64,000 nucleotides of DNA from JAGVIE01 sp964520905 (GTDB taxonomy: Bacteria > Bacteroidota > Ignavibacteria > UBA10030 > SZUA-254): NCBI GenBank assembly GCA_964520905.1, contig CAZFQL010000001.1:186001-250000 (forward strand), in the 5' to 3' direction. The notes beneath the pieces were generated by a model. That model saw only the letters and a program-made list of their open reading frames with translations, did not search any database and was not told the origin of the DNA. Below are positions 8,721-17,587 of this stretch, piece by piece (the first letter of the stretch is position 1; the number at the start of each line of letters is the position of its first letter). Both the position numbers and the translations under genes were made by a program.

Positions 8721-9500
8721 ATGATTCAAGGATGGAAAATTATTCTGTCGCTTGTGATATCAAGCGCTCTGAACGTTAACCAGATTCTTGCCCAGGGTTC
8801 TGCCGGCACCGATGCGAAGATCGAGCCTCGCTATTTGATTGATCTACCTACGGCCGGCATGATACCACACGGTAATCTCGCGCTTGACATGGATGTTTAT
8901 CAGGGGGGTGGACTCCTTGTCGGGACAACTATCGGTTTGTTCGATAGACTTCTAATTGGAATATCGTATGGAGGTGCGAATCTTATCGGAAATGAAAAAC
9001 CAAAGTGGAATGAAACCCCCGGTTTTCAGATACGAGTACGACTGCTTAATGAAACCGTTGTTGTTCCTGCTATTGCGCTTGGCTTCGACTCGCAAGGGAA
9101 GGAAATATATAACCCCCAGCTTGATAGATATATAATTAAATCGTTGGGTTTTTTTGCGGTCGCCAGTAAAAATTATAATGTACTCGGTTATCTAAGTTTT
9201 CATGGCGGTATCAATTACAGTCTAGAGCGAAGCGATGGCGATAAAGATCCGAATGTATTTGTCGGTGCAGAAAAATCTGTTGGTCCTATCATGTCAATTC
9301 TGGGTGAATATAATATCGGCTGGAATGACAGTAATGAAAAAGCCCTCGGGCGGGGAAGAGGTTACCTCAACATTGGTATTCGTCTTTCAATAGGGAAGGG
9401 TTTTTCGGTCGGCGTGAATTTGAAAGATGTTCTAAAAAATCAACGGGAGATAACCGTGGGAAACCGCACGATGATTATCGAGTACGTTAAATCGCTCTAA
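8721..9500 (+). CDS. Predicted outer-membrane beta-barrel protein
   Basis: A 259-residue protein with a signal peptide (hydrophobic IILSLVISSALNVNQILA, cleavage after AQ). Short alternating-hydrophobic strands follow and fit a barrel: LLVGTTIGLFDRLLIGISYGG, GYLSFHGGINYSLE and GYLNIGIRLSIGKGFSVGVN. The segment around LIDLPTAGMIPHGNLALDMDVY recurs in uncharacterised outer-membrane proteins of this group. No function is recognised. It leads a rightward run of envelope genes. Confidence 0.6.
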   Translation: MIQGWKIILSLVISSALNVNQILAQGSAGTDAKIEPRYLIDLPTAGMIPHGNLALDMDVYQGGGLLVGTTIGLFDRLLIGISYGGANLIGNEKPKWNETPGFQIRVRLLNETVVVPAIALGFDSQGKEIYNPQLDRYIIKSLGFFAVASKNYNVLGYLSFHGGINYSLERSDGDKDPNVFVGAEKSVGPIMSILGEYNIGWNDSNEKALGRGRGYLNIGIRLSIGKGFSVGVNLKDVLKNQREITVGNRTMIIEYVKSL

Positions 9501-9694
9501 TGTGCTGAAAACTAAACGGTTATAAGATTTTCTGTCCACTTCCCAGAACACTATTTCCTCTGCTCCGTATTTTAATTGAAAATCTCTTGTTTTCTTATCA
9601 GTATATGAGTAAATTTAGATTAAAGGTAATTGCGCTCTGGCATCAATGTTGTCTTTAAAATTGTAGTCAATTCTTTTGAAAGTGAAGGTTCACC

Positions 9695-10642
9695 ATGAAA
9701 ACGAAAATAACTCTTCTTGCATTGTTAAGCATAATCGGTATTATACTAATTGTGTTTTCCGGATGCTATACACAACTTGGCTCACAATACAATGAGAAAG
9801 AAGGGGATGAAGAATATACGGCAACCGACCAGCAAAATGATGATACGTATTTGGAGGAAAGTGAAAGCGATGATTATACTTATAATTCGGAATACAGTGA
9901 TGATTTCTATCATCCGCGCGTAGGTTTTTCTTATTACTATCCATCCAGCTATTGGCCCTCCACTGCCTTCAGCATGGCTTACGCAGACCCCTGGTTCTAC
10001 GATTACGCATGGAGATACAACTCATGGTATAATTACTACTCACCGGTTTGGAATCCGTATCAGGGATATTATCCGTATTCATATTATTCACCCTACTACT
10101 CAGGTTATTACGGATATTACTATGGCTATCCCGGATCAGGCACAATAAATGGCAAACGCGATGTAGGAGAAATTCGCGCTCAAAGCAACGGAATCCAGAC
10201 GAGTGGGCGCACCTACGAAATTCAGGGTGTACGCGATTACAATTTGCCAACGGGCGCGGCAATAGGAAAATCTTCCAGCGGTACTGCTTCATCGAATAAG
10301 AATTCAACTACAGTAAGAAGTAATTCTCGCCGCACGGGGAATACCCGCGGATATGCGACACGAGAATCCAGAGTATCTACTCGGTCTGCCGATAATGCTA
10401 CCCGTGCCGCAAGCAAGCGAAGTAGCTCTCGCCCGGAACGGCGCAGAGATGCTCAGCCGCAATATCGCCCGGCTGAAAGGAGTACTTCTCCGGCGCCAAC
10501 TTATAGTGCGCCACCGAGAGAAAATCGCAGCAGTACCCCCAGTTCGTCGGCGCCGTCAGCACAACCGTCATCGCCAAATAACGGATCAAGTCGGTCCGGA
10601 AGCGATCGCAGTAGCGGCGAGTCAAGAGGACGGAAGCCCTAA
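9695..10642 (+). CDS. Tyrosine-rich predicted lipoprotein
   Basis: A 315-residue protein. The lipoprotein signal peptide ends FSGC (Cys24). An acidic segment (~30-70) follows, then a Tyr/Pro-rich stretch (~77-150) with YPYSYYSPYYSGYYGYYYGY, and a Ser/Arg/Pro-rich tail to the C-terminus. The composition suggests a disordered, surface-exposed or adhesive protein. The tail is very basic. No domain is recognised. Only 30 bases separate it from the next start. Confidence 0.65.
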   Translation: MKTKITLLALLSIIGIILIVFSGCYTQLGSQYNEKEGDEEYTATDQQNDDTYLEESESDDYTYNSEYSDDFYHPRVGFSYYYPSSYWPSTAFSMAYADPWFYDYAWRYNSWYNYYSPVWNPYQGYYPYSYYSPYYSGYYGYYYGYPGSGTINGKRDVGEIRAQSNGIQTSGRTYEIQGVRDYNLPTGAAIGKSSSGTASSNKNSTTVRSNSRRTGNTRGYATRESRVSTRSADNATRAASKRSSSRPERRRDAQPQYRPAERSTSPAPTYSAPPRENRSSTPSSSAPSAQPSSPNNGSSRSGSDRSSGESRGRKP

Positions 10643-10672
10643 GTATCATCAAACAATATCAGGTAAGTGAAT

Positions 10673-12001
10673 ATGAAAAACATCATCAAAGCATTACTAT
10701 ATATAATTGTAGGAATAGCAATTTTTTGGAATACAGGTTCAGCGCAAACTGAGGTGGATGCCTACCGTCTCTCTTATTTTGGATTGGGATACGGGGCGAG
10801 GTCGCTTGGCTTGGGCACAGCATACAGCGGAGTAGCAAACGATTTTTCTGCTGTATATTGGAATCCCGCAGGGCTTGGACAAATAAAACAAAACGAATTT
10901 TCTCTTGGGCTTTCACATATGTCGTTCGATAATACGAGCACATTGTTCGGGACTAAAGAATCGTTTTCAAACAGCGGAACCAAGCTGAACACATTCGGTC
11001 TCGTTTATCCGTTTCCGGTCACAAAGGGCAGCTTGGTGTTTGCCATTGGATACGGAAGAGAAAATGATTATACGGGCGCTTTAGGATTTCGCGGCTTTAA
11101 TTTTCAGGATAGCGCCTCAATATATCCCGATACTATTTTCCGATATCCCGATAATATTGACATGGAGGGGAAGATATTAAGGAGCGGCGGTATTAACAAC
11201 TGGGTTGTAGCCGGCGCGATAGAGGCGGCGAAAAATTTATTTATAGGTCTATCTATAAATTTCATATCCGGTTCTTATTTCTACAACAGAAATTATGTCG
11301 AGACGGATAGCAAAGACCTTTATACGTTAGATCAATTTATTCAGAAGTATACTATCGAAGAAGATATCGGCGGTTTTACCGGAAGGCTCGGTATGTTGTA
11401 TGAATTCAATAATCACAACGGGCGTGTCGGGATCAACATCAAATTCCCGACTTACTATACCGTTCGCCGCAACTATGCAATCGATGAAACAGAATATTAC
11501 GATAAGCCCGACAGCATTCTTCTCTATCAATCAAACGGCGCTCCCGAGTATGATCTGACAACGCCATTCGTATTCAATGCAGGTTTATCATACGCATTCG
11601 GTGACCTTCTGCTCAGCGGAGATATTGATTTTACAGATTGGACGCAGATGGAGTTCAGCAATACCACAGACGCAGATCTAATTGATGAGAATACTTACAT
11701 CAAAGAAGATTTCAAATCAACCGTCAACTTCAGGTTTGGAGCGGAATACGCTGTGCCCAGAACCGATCTAAGATTGCGCGCCGGGTTTGTATATCTTCCA
11801 TCGCCGTATACTTTTGATTCATCGCCGAACGCACAAAAGTACATAACCGGCGGTCTCGGTTGGGTAATCGATAACGTGCTTAAATTCGATATCGGCTATG
11901 CATACGGATTCTGGAATACGAATGAAATTGTCGAGTATGCGATGCCTGATGAAAAGATCCATACAGATACCGTTATCGGAACAGTATCGTACATGTTTTA
12001 A
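10673..12001 (+). CDS. FadL/PorV-like outer-membrane protein
   Basis: The 442-residue protein begins with a signal peptide ending at GSAQ. The segment GARSLGLGTAYSGVANDFSAVYWNPAGLGQI is the hallmark start of OmpP1/FadL and PorV/UPF0164 barrels (an N-terminal plug-like region with YWNPAG). The rest is amphipathic strands ending in GTVSYMF with a terminal aromatic. The ATG at 10673 has AGG nine bases upstream and is preferred to a GTG two codons earlier. It could import hydrophobic compounds or serve T9SS. A strong terminator follows. Confidence 0.75.
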   Translation: MKNIIKALLYIIVGIAIFWNTGSAQTEVDAYRLSYFGLGYGARSLGLGTAYSGVANDFSAVYWNPAGLGQIKQNEFSLGLSHMSFDNTSTLFGTKESFSNSGTKLNTFGLVYPFPVTKGSLVFAIGYGRENDYTGALGFRGFNFQDSASIYPDTIFRYPDNIDMEGKILRSGGINNWVVAGAIEAAKNLFIGLSINFISGSYFYNRNYVETDSKDLYTLDQFIQKYTIEEDIGGFTGRLGMLYEFNNHNGRVGINIKFPTYYTVRRNYAIDETEYYDKPDSILLYQSNGAPEYDLTTPFVFNAGLSYAFGDLLLSGDIDFTDWTQMEFSNTTDADLIDENTYIKEDFKSTVNFRFGAEYAVPRTDLRLRAGFVYLPSPYTFDSSPNAQKYITGGLGWVIDNVLKFDIGYAYGFWNTNEIVEYAMPDEKIHTDTVIGTVSYMF

Positions 12002-12034
12002 TTTATTGAAATAAAAGCGTTAAAGTTGTATATT

Positions 12035-12070
12035 ATCCCGTCCCGATAATTACCGGGACGGGATTTTTAT
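12035..12070 (+). terminator. Rho-independent terminator
   Basis: A perfect 11-bp stem ATCCCGTCCCG / CGGGACGGGAT with an eight-base loop is followed by TTTTATTT. It ends the FadL-like gene's transcript. Confidence 0.9.
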
Positions 12071-12128
12071 TTATATAATGTCCTGCGTGAATTAAACATC
12101 TTGAAAATACCTCAATAATAAGACAACA

Positions 12129-14555
12129 ATGTCGAACCTTGTCAAGATAAGCATCGGTGTAGGGATTACTCTGGCGGTTGTTATGATCGCCGGAATAATT
12201 TTTCTCCGGTATCTTGTGACTAAATCGTATCCGGTGACAAGCGGAACATTGGAATTAAGCGGGTTGCACGGTACGGTGGATATTTATCGCGATAAGTTCG
12301 GAGTACCGCATATCTCAGCCCGCGATGAACACGACCTGATGTACGCAGTCGGTTACGTGCAAGCACAGGATCGCCTGTGGCAGATGGATATGGGGAGACG
12401 AATCGGGCAGGGGAGACTATCGGAGATTTTAGATACGGCTACGGTTAAGTTCGATAAACTTTTCCGCACGTTGCAGTTTTCAGCGCTTGCCGATTCGCTT
12501 GAAAAACATCTTCATCCAAACTCGCGTCGGTTGCTCGAAGATTATACCGAAGGTGTGAACGAATTCATCACAACTCATAAGGGTAAATATCCGATCGAAT
12601 TCGATATGCTGAACTATGAGCCGGAACCGTGGACGGTTCAGCACAGTCTTATCATAGGCAGACTGATGGCGTGGGAATTAAACTTCGCATGGTGGGTCGA
12701 TCTGACTTACGCGGAGATTGAAAAATTAGTGCCGGAGGAAAAATACAAAGAAATTTTTCTTTCCTATCCGGAAAACATTCAATCCGCAGCACAAAAGCCG
12801 CAAACAGGTATATCACCCGGTGATATCGGCGGATTTCTTGCGGCGTTCAGAGACTACCGCGAATATTTTCACATGGGATCGTTTTCACCGGGCAGCAACG
12901 CCTGGGCAATAAATTCATCGAAGTCGATGAGCGGCAAACCGATTCTCGCAAATGATCCGCACCTTCTGATATCGCTTCCTGCTAAATGGTACGAGCTTCA
13001 TCTCACAACTGCGGGATGGAATGTTGCCGGCGTTTCAGTCCCCGGCATTCCGCTAGTGCTAATCGGGCAGAACGATTCGCTCGCCTGGGGTTTCACCAAT
13101 GCTATGCTCGACGATGCAGATTTTTATATTGAAGAAGAAGACACACTCAAGCCAAACCATTACCGCTTCAAGAATAATCTATTGCCGATACGGGTTCGCG
13201 AAGAAGTCATATACATAGGTTCATCGGACAGCATTGAGATTACAGTTCGAACAACCCATCACGGTCCCATCATCAACGATGTGCATCCAATGTCTCAGTG
13301 CTCTCATGCAGATTCAATGCATCAGAAGTCACCCATATCAATGCGATGGACCGGATTCGATATGAGCGATGAGATTTTAGGATTCTATCGCATTAACCGT
13401 GCAAGAAATAAAATCGAGTTCGAGGAGGGACTCAAACAATTAACCGTACCGGGACAATGTGCTGTGTATGCCGATGTCCAGGGAAATATCGGATGGTGGA
13501 CGACCGGACGAGTACCGATCCGGGGGAAACATAACGGCGCCGAGATAATGTCTGGCAAAAACGGAGAAGACGAATGGCAGGGATATTTACCGTTTGAGAA
13601 ACTGCCGCGCATCTGGAATCCGCCGGATGGCGTTATCGTTTCGGCGAATAACCAGCTTGCAGATGAATCGTATCCCTATTATCTCTCGACGTTGTGGGAA
13701 CCATGGTCGCGCTATGACCGGATTAAAGAACTGCTTTCGCTTGAAAAAATTTTGACGGAGGATTTTCAGCAATTCCAGCAAGATGTAGTGTCGTACTATT
13801 CAAGAGATCTCGCTCAGGAAATATTGGGAGCTTTCAGTCGTGACAGCATCGTGGAAGCCGATGTAAACACCGCTCTTGTATATTTGCGGAATTGGAACAA
13901 CCGGTGTACGCCGACCGATATTGCGTCGACCATAGTGAATACTTTTTTCGTGAAGTTGATCCATAATACGTATGAAGATGAAATGGGACCCGAGGTGTTC
14001 CACGATTTTGTTTATTCGCTTTTAGTGCCGTACCGTGTCACACAGCGGCTTCTTCAGAAAGAAAACTCGCCGTGGTTCGATGACATTTGCACCGATACCA
14101 TAGAAACAAAACAGATGTTAATCCGGAAAAGTTTAATAGATGCGGTTCATGAGTTGCGCGATAAACTCGGAGGCGAAACCAAAACCTGGCAGTGGGGAAA
14201 AGTTCATCAGGTGATATTCGAGCACCCATTGGGAAGACGCAAGCCGCTTGATAAAGTTTTTAATGTTGGACCGTATCCTATCGGCGGAGGTGAGCAAACG
14301 ATAAACAAAGGAGCTTTTAAGCTTAGCGACCCGTTCCAGTTATTCGCCGCGCCTTCGATGAGGCAGATTGTCGATCTTGCCGATCCGAAACACGCTTATA
14401 GGATTTTATCGCTCGGGCAATCGGGTCAGCCGATGTATGAACATTATGACGATCAGGTTTCCTTATGGCTGAACGGCGGTTACCGCCAGACAACTATCGA
14501 CTGGAAAGAAATCTACGAGCAGAACTGGGAACACCTCGTATTGAAACCAAAGTGA
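12129..14555 (+). CDS. Penicillin acylase family protein (N-terminal nucleophile hydrolase)
   Basis: The 808-residue precursor has one N-terminal membrane segment (~8-28), then the alpha-chain signature DIYRDKFGVPHISARDEHDL and GYVQAQDRLWQMD. The predicted autocleavage site and nucleophile is Ser256 in SPGSNAWAI, followed by GKPILANDPHL. The oxyanion and substrate region includes GNIGWWTTGRVPIR and SANNQ. Such enzymes hydrolyse amides (penicillin G, acyl-homoserine lactones, cyclic lipopeptides), and the substrate here is unknown. It is probably exported and membrane-tethered. Confidence 0.9.
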   Translation: MSNLVKISIGVGITLAVVMIAGIIFLRYLVTKSYPVTSGTLELSGLHGTVDIYRDKFGVPHISARDEHDLMYAVGYVQAQDRLWQMDMGRRIGQGRLSEILDTATVKFDKLFRTLQFSALADSLEKHLHPNSRRLLEDYTEGVNEFITTHKGKYPIEFDMLNYEPEPWTVQHSLIIGRLMAWELNFAWWVDLTYAEIEKLVPEEKYKEIFLSYPENIQSAAQKPQTGISPGDIGGFLAAFRDYREYFHMGSFSPGSNAWAINSSKSMSGKPILANDPHLLISLPAKWYELHLTTAGWNVAGVSVPGIPLVLIGQNDSLAWGFTNAMLDDADFYIEEEDTLKPNHYRFKNNLLPIRVREEVIYIGSSDSIEITVRTTHHGPIINDVHPMSQCSHADSMHQKSPISMRWTGFDMSDEILGFYRINRARNKIEFEEGLKQLTVPGQCAVYADVQGNIGWWTTGRVPIRGKHNGAEIMSGKNGEDEWQGYLPFEKLPRIWNPPDGVIVSANNQLADESYPYYLSTLWEPWSRYDRIKELLSLEKILTEDFQQFQQDVVSYYSRDLAQEILGAFSRDSIVEADVNTALVYLRNWNNRCTPTDIASTIVNTFFVKLIHNTYEDEMGPEVFHDFVYSLLVPYRVTQRLLQKENSPWFDDICTDTIETKQMLIRKSLIDAVHELRDKLGGETKTWQWGKVHQVIFEHPLGRRKPLDKVFNVGPYPIGGGEQTINKGAFKLSDPFQLFAAPSMRQIVDLADPKHAYRILSLGQSGQPMYEHYDDQVSLWLNGGYRQTTIDWKEIYEQNWEHLVLKPK

Positions 14556-14631
14556 AATGCGATGTGAGATGTGAATTCCCTTATCATTATACTCATATCG
14601 CATTACGCATATCTCAAATCTGAAATTAAAC

Positions 14632-15366
14632 ATGTTTTCACAACAACTTATATCGAAACTAAAAAAAGCTGACTCGATCGCAGTCTTCACAGGTGCAGGC
14701 ATCTCAGCCGAAAGCGGTGTGCCGACATTCAGAGGTGAAGATGGACTCTGGAAAAAATTCCGCCCTGAAGAGCTTGCAAACTTCGATGCCTTCATGCGCA
14801 ATCCCGATCTCGTGTGGGAGTGGTACCGATATCGAAAGAAGATCATCGCCGACATAAAACCGAATGCCGGACATTATGCACTGGCGGAAATGGAAAAGCG
14901 CCACGAATATTTTGCTATCATCACTCAGAACATTGATAATTTGCACCGTCGCGCTGGAAGCAAGAACGTTTACGAGCTTCATGGAAACATAGAGCGGAAT
15001 TACTGCATAGACTGCCGGAAGAGCTACTCAAACGAAGAGATAATCAAACAAGAAAAAGCTCCCCGATGCAACTGCGGCGGATTGATACGACCGGATGTTG
15101 TGTGGTTCGGTGAATTTCTTCCTCAGGATCAGTGGGATGCCGGAGAAGCGGCGGCAGATCGTGCTGACATCTTTTTCTCAATAGGAACATCTGCTGTTGT
15201 TTATCCTGCCGCATCGCTTCCGATGATAGCAAAGCGAGCAGGGGCTTACGTGGTGGAGATTAATTTGGAGAGAACAGAGTTGAGCCATCAAGCAGATGAA
15301 GTGCTGCTTGGTAAATCGGGTGAGATTCTTCCAAAACTTATTGATGCCTGCTATCAAAACAAATAA
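14632..15366 (+). CDS. cobB: Sir2-family NAD-dependent protein deacylase
   Basis: A 244-residue sirtuin. The NAD site is GAGISAESGVPTFRG, TQNIDNLHRRAG carries the usual Gln-Asn-Asp, and His117 in ELHGN is the catalytic base. Four cysteines (125, 128, 146, 148) bind structural zinc. Tyr65-x-x-Arg68 in WYRYRKK matches the class III acyl-pocket pair of SIRT5 and CobB, predicting removal of succinyl or malonyl groups as well as acetyl. It sits 76 bases after the acylase gene and has no obvious own promoter. Confidence 0.92.
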   Translation: MFSQQLISKLKKADSIAVFTGAGISAESGVPTFRGEDGLWKKFRPEELANFDAFMRNPDLVWEWYRYRKKIIADIKPNAGHYALAEMEKRHEYFAIITQNIDNLHRRAGSKNVYELHGNIERNYCIDCRKSYSNEEIIKQEKAPRCNCGGLIRPDVVWFGEFLPQDQWDAGEAAADRADIFFSIGTSAVVYPAASLPMIAKRAGAYVVEINLERTELSHQADEVLLGKSGEILPKLIDACYQNK

Positions 15367-15419
15367 ACACGGTTAAGATGAATAGAATTTATATATTGGA
15401 CCGTCTAAAAAGAAGGATT

Positions 15420-15511
15420 GTCATTCTGAACGAGCGTAGCGAAGTGAAGAATCTGACATAATTTAGTAGATACGAGATGTTTCTCCCGCTGAAGCGGGAT
15501 CAACATGACAA
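15420..15511. repeat. Dispersed repeat with GTCATTCTGA...GCGTAGCGAAG...GAATCT
   Basis: The stretch starts GTCATTCTGAACGAGCGTAG and includes CTCCCGCTGAAGCGGGA, a small hairpin, before ending near ACATGACA. Very similar non-coding sequences are dispersed in many Bacteroidota genomes. No ORF or promoter is supported inside. Confidence 0.55.
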
Positions 15512-15561
15512 CATAACGAGGTTCTCGGACAGATTGCTTATGGGTGTGAGATAAAAAAACT

Positions 15562-15590
15562 TTGACTTTTGTTTTGACAAGCTTTATATT
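15562..15590 (+). promoter_or_regulatory. Sigma-70-type promoter upstream of the restriction-modification island
   Basis: TTGACT (15562-15567), a 17-base spacer and TATATT (15585-15590). It points toward the gene remnant at 15764 and the methyltransferase, about 390 bases away, and could drive the island. Confidence 0.5.
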
Positions 15591-15763
15591 CATGCTGAAG
15601 TAAATTTTTGAGTTGATGACTCGGAGCGGTTGCGGTGAATAAGTTTTCGATTTGGTGATTTTCTATTTATATTGATACACGATAATGGAAATGATATTAT
15701 ATTTCAAACAAAACCAAATGTCCGACATGAGCGGGATAAACGCCTTCGTTAATACACTACGTT

Positions 15764-15976
15764 ATGGGCAAGGCTAAAAAGACCGCCAAACCTGACAGAC
15801 AGAACCGTGAATAACTTGACAGTAATTTTGACCGTTTCATAGACACAATTAAGGGCAGTTCTAAAAATTCAAAAACGTTTTGCGAACTCTGCGAATTCTT
15901 TGCGTTCTCTGCGTTTATATTTTTAAATAACATATATTTAGGACTGCCCTTAATTAAATTTGCAAGGAAACTTTAG
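15764..15976 (+). pseudogene. Small gene remnant interrupted by an inverted-repeat insertion
   Basis: The ATG at 15764 begins MGKAKKTAKPDRQNRE, then a TAA, then in the same frame LDSNFDRFIDTI. A 101-bp inverted-repeat element (15851-15951) follows. Removing the element and one AATT copy restores the frame IKFARKL and a TAG at 15974-15976, just before the methyltransferase start. The original would encode about 40 residues, rich in Lys and Arg. I do not recognise it. Its position directly ahead of the methyltransferase gene suggests it was once part of the same unit. Confidence 0.45.
15851..15951. mobile_element. 101-bp MITE-like inverted-repeat element with AATT duplication
   Basis: The ends are AAGGGCAGTTCTAAA (15851-15865) and TTTAGGACTGCCCTT (15937-15951), a 15-bp inverted repeat with one mismatch. 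AATT flanks both sides (15847-15850 and 15952-15955), consistent with a four-base target duplication. The interior has CTCTGCG-type units (TTGCGTTCTCTGCG) and no ORF. It may be a non-autonomous element moved by an unlinked transposase. As RNA it would form a hairpin about 30 bases ahead of the methyltransferase ATG. Confidence 0.55.
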
Positions 15977-15980
15977 GACA

Positions 15981-16961
15981 ATGAAAGTAAAAGAACCATT
16001 ATTCGATTATATAAGCCCCGACATTGATTATCAAATCAAAAAGGGCGACTGCTTGACTGTTCTTCAAAAAGTTGAGGACGGAAAATTTGACCTTATTTTA
16101 ACTTCACCGCCTTATAACGTTGGCAAGTCATACGAGACAAAGACGAGCATTGAAAAATACTTAGAGACACAGGACGAAATTATAAGCGAACTTGTTCGGA
16201 CACTTTCTGACAAAGGAAATCTCTGTTGGCAGGTTGGTAACTATGTCGACAAAGGAGAAATTTTTCCCCTTGACATTTACTATTACCAAATCTTTAAAAA
16301 GTATGGACTAAAACTTCGCAATCGAATTATTTGGCATTTCGGACACGGGCTTCACGCTTCAAACCGTTTCAGTGGACGCTATGAAACATTGTTATGGTTC
16401 AGCAAGACAGACGACTATATTTTTAATCTTGACAATGTTAGAGTTCCTTCAAAGTATCCAGGTAAACTACATTTCAAAGGACCAAAAAAAGGATTGCCTT
16501 CCGGCAATCCGCTTGGGAAAAACCCAAGCGATATTTGGGAAATTATTCAACAAGACTGGGAAAATGGTATGTGGAATATTCCTAATGTAAAATCTAATCA
16601 TCCAGAAAAAACAAACCACCCTTGCCAGTTTCCAATAGAACTTGTTGAACGTTGCGTTCTTGCTTTGACAGAAGAAAACAGTTGGGTTCTTGACCCTTTC
16701 TCTGGTGTAGGCTCAACTGTGATTGGAGCTATAAAAAACGACCGCAACGCAATGGGAATAGAAAAGGAAGAAAAATATTGCAAAATTGCCAAACAAAGAA
16801 TTAAAGATTACAACGAAGGAAATTTAAAATTCAGACCTATTAATAAACCAATTCATAAGCCGACAGCAAAAGATAAAATTGCTCAAATACCAAAAGAATG
16901 GTTAGAACTTGAACATATTAACGGCAATGGAAAATCTAACGGCTTAAACGGAAAACATTAA
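15981..16961 (+). CDS. Type II DNA methyltransferase (N4-cytosine/N6-adenine, beta-class order)
   Basis: The protein has 326 residues from the ATG at 15981, which has TTAGGA just upstream; an in-frame TTG at 15960 would add seven. The catalytic motif TSPPYN is at residues 41-46 and the SAM motif DPFSGVGST at 238-246, the motif IV-before-I order of beta-class enzymes. SPPY is common in N4-cytosine methylases, including those partnered with BglII-type nucleases. It methylates the host's sites against the nuclease encoded next. Its A+T-rich codon use differs from flanking genes, consistent with transfer. The genes abut (TAATG). Confidence 0.9.
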   Translation: MKVKEPLFDYISPDIDYQIKKGDCLTVLQKVEDGKFDLILTSPPYNVGKSYETKTSIEKYLETQDEIISELVRTLSDKGNLCWQVGNYVDKGEIFPLDIYYYQIFKKYGLKLRNRIIWHFGHGLHASNRFSGRYETLLWFSKTDDYIFNLDNVRVPSKYPGKLHFKGPKKGLPSGNPLGKNPSDIWEIIQQDWENGMWNIPNVKSNHPEKTNHPCQFPIELVERCVLALTEENSWVLDPFSGVGSTVIGAIKNDRNAMGIEKEEKYCKIAKQRIKDYNEGNLKFRPINKPIHKPTAKDKIAQIPKEWLELEHINGNGKSNGLNGKH

Positions 16962-17575
16962 TGAAAATAGCACAAAAATATTCGCATTTAAACGGAGAAG
17001 AATATCTTATCGTTCATCACAAAAAACTTTATAAAGAAATCGTTGAAACTATTGAGAGCATTGATGCTTCAAAGTTTATGACTAAAGAGAGTAAAGAAAA
17101 AACCATGAGCGGAAAAATGCTTTATAGTCCTATTGAACTCAATAAAACATTCAATACTAGATTCAACAAACTTGGTTGGAATGAAAGTCGTTATCAATAT
17201 TACATAACAACAGAGCAAAAATTATTACCTGAATTAATCCTGTTACCTTATGAGAAGCAGAAAGAATTTCTTATTTCAAAAGGAATTAAGTCGCCAATAT
17301 CCTCTTACAAACAAACAGATTTTGTGAAAGAACAAATTGCCGTTGAGGTTCAATTTGGTAAATATGCTTTTGTTGCATTTGACCTATTCGTAAAACATTT
17401 GCTTTTTTATTCTGGTGGTGTAATTAATCTTGGTATTGAAGTTTTGCCGACAAAGAAAATGCAATCACAAATGAGTAGCGGTGTTGCTTACTATGAAGGT
17501 GAAGTTTATAATGTATTGCGACACGGACGAAATAATCCACCTGTTCCTTTACTTATTTTAGGCATTGAACCATAA
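16961..17575 (+). CDS. BglII-family type II restriction endonuclease
   Basis: A 204-residue protein starting one base inside the methyltransferase stop. Asp120, Glu129 and Gln131 in TDFVKEQIAVEVQFGKYAF reproduce the D-x8-E-x-Q spacing of the BglII active site (Asp84, Glu93, Gln95, from published knowledge of BglII). The length is close to BglII's. BglII cuts A^GATCT; BstYI-type relatives cut related GATC-centred sites, so the exact site is not fixed here. Several AGATCT sites occur in this window (for example near 3203, 11674 and 30233), so it is not fully avoided. No controller (C) protein gene is seen. Confidence 0.8.
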   Translation: MKIAQKYSHLNGEEYLIVHHKKLYKEIVETIESIDASKFMTKESKEKTMSGKMLYSPIELNKTFNTRFNKLGWNESRYQYYITTEQKLLPELILLPYEKQKEFLISKGIKSPISSYKQTDFVKEQIAVEVQFGKYAFVAFDLFVKHLLFYSGGVINLGIEVLPTKKMQSQMSSGVAYYEGEVYNVLRHGRNNPPVPLLILGIEP

Positions 17576-17587
17576 GCGGACGAAAAG

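Noticed and set aside
10048..10670. Alternative frames within the Tyr-rich lipoprotein gene
   Set aside because: They arise from repetitive Tyr, Ser and Arg codons and have no signal peptide or start context.
15420..15511. CRISPR or tRNA-like structure
   Set aside because: Only one hairpin and no regular repeat-spacer units; no cloverleaf or TTCGA arm could be found.
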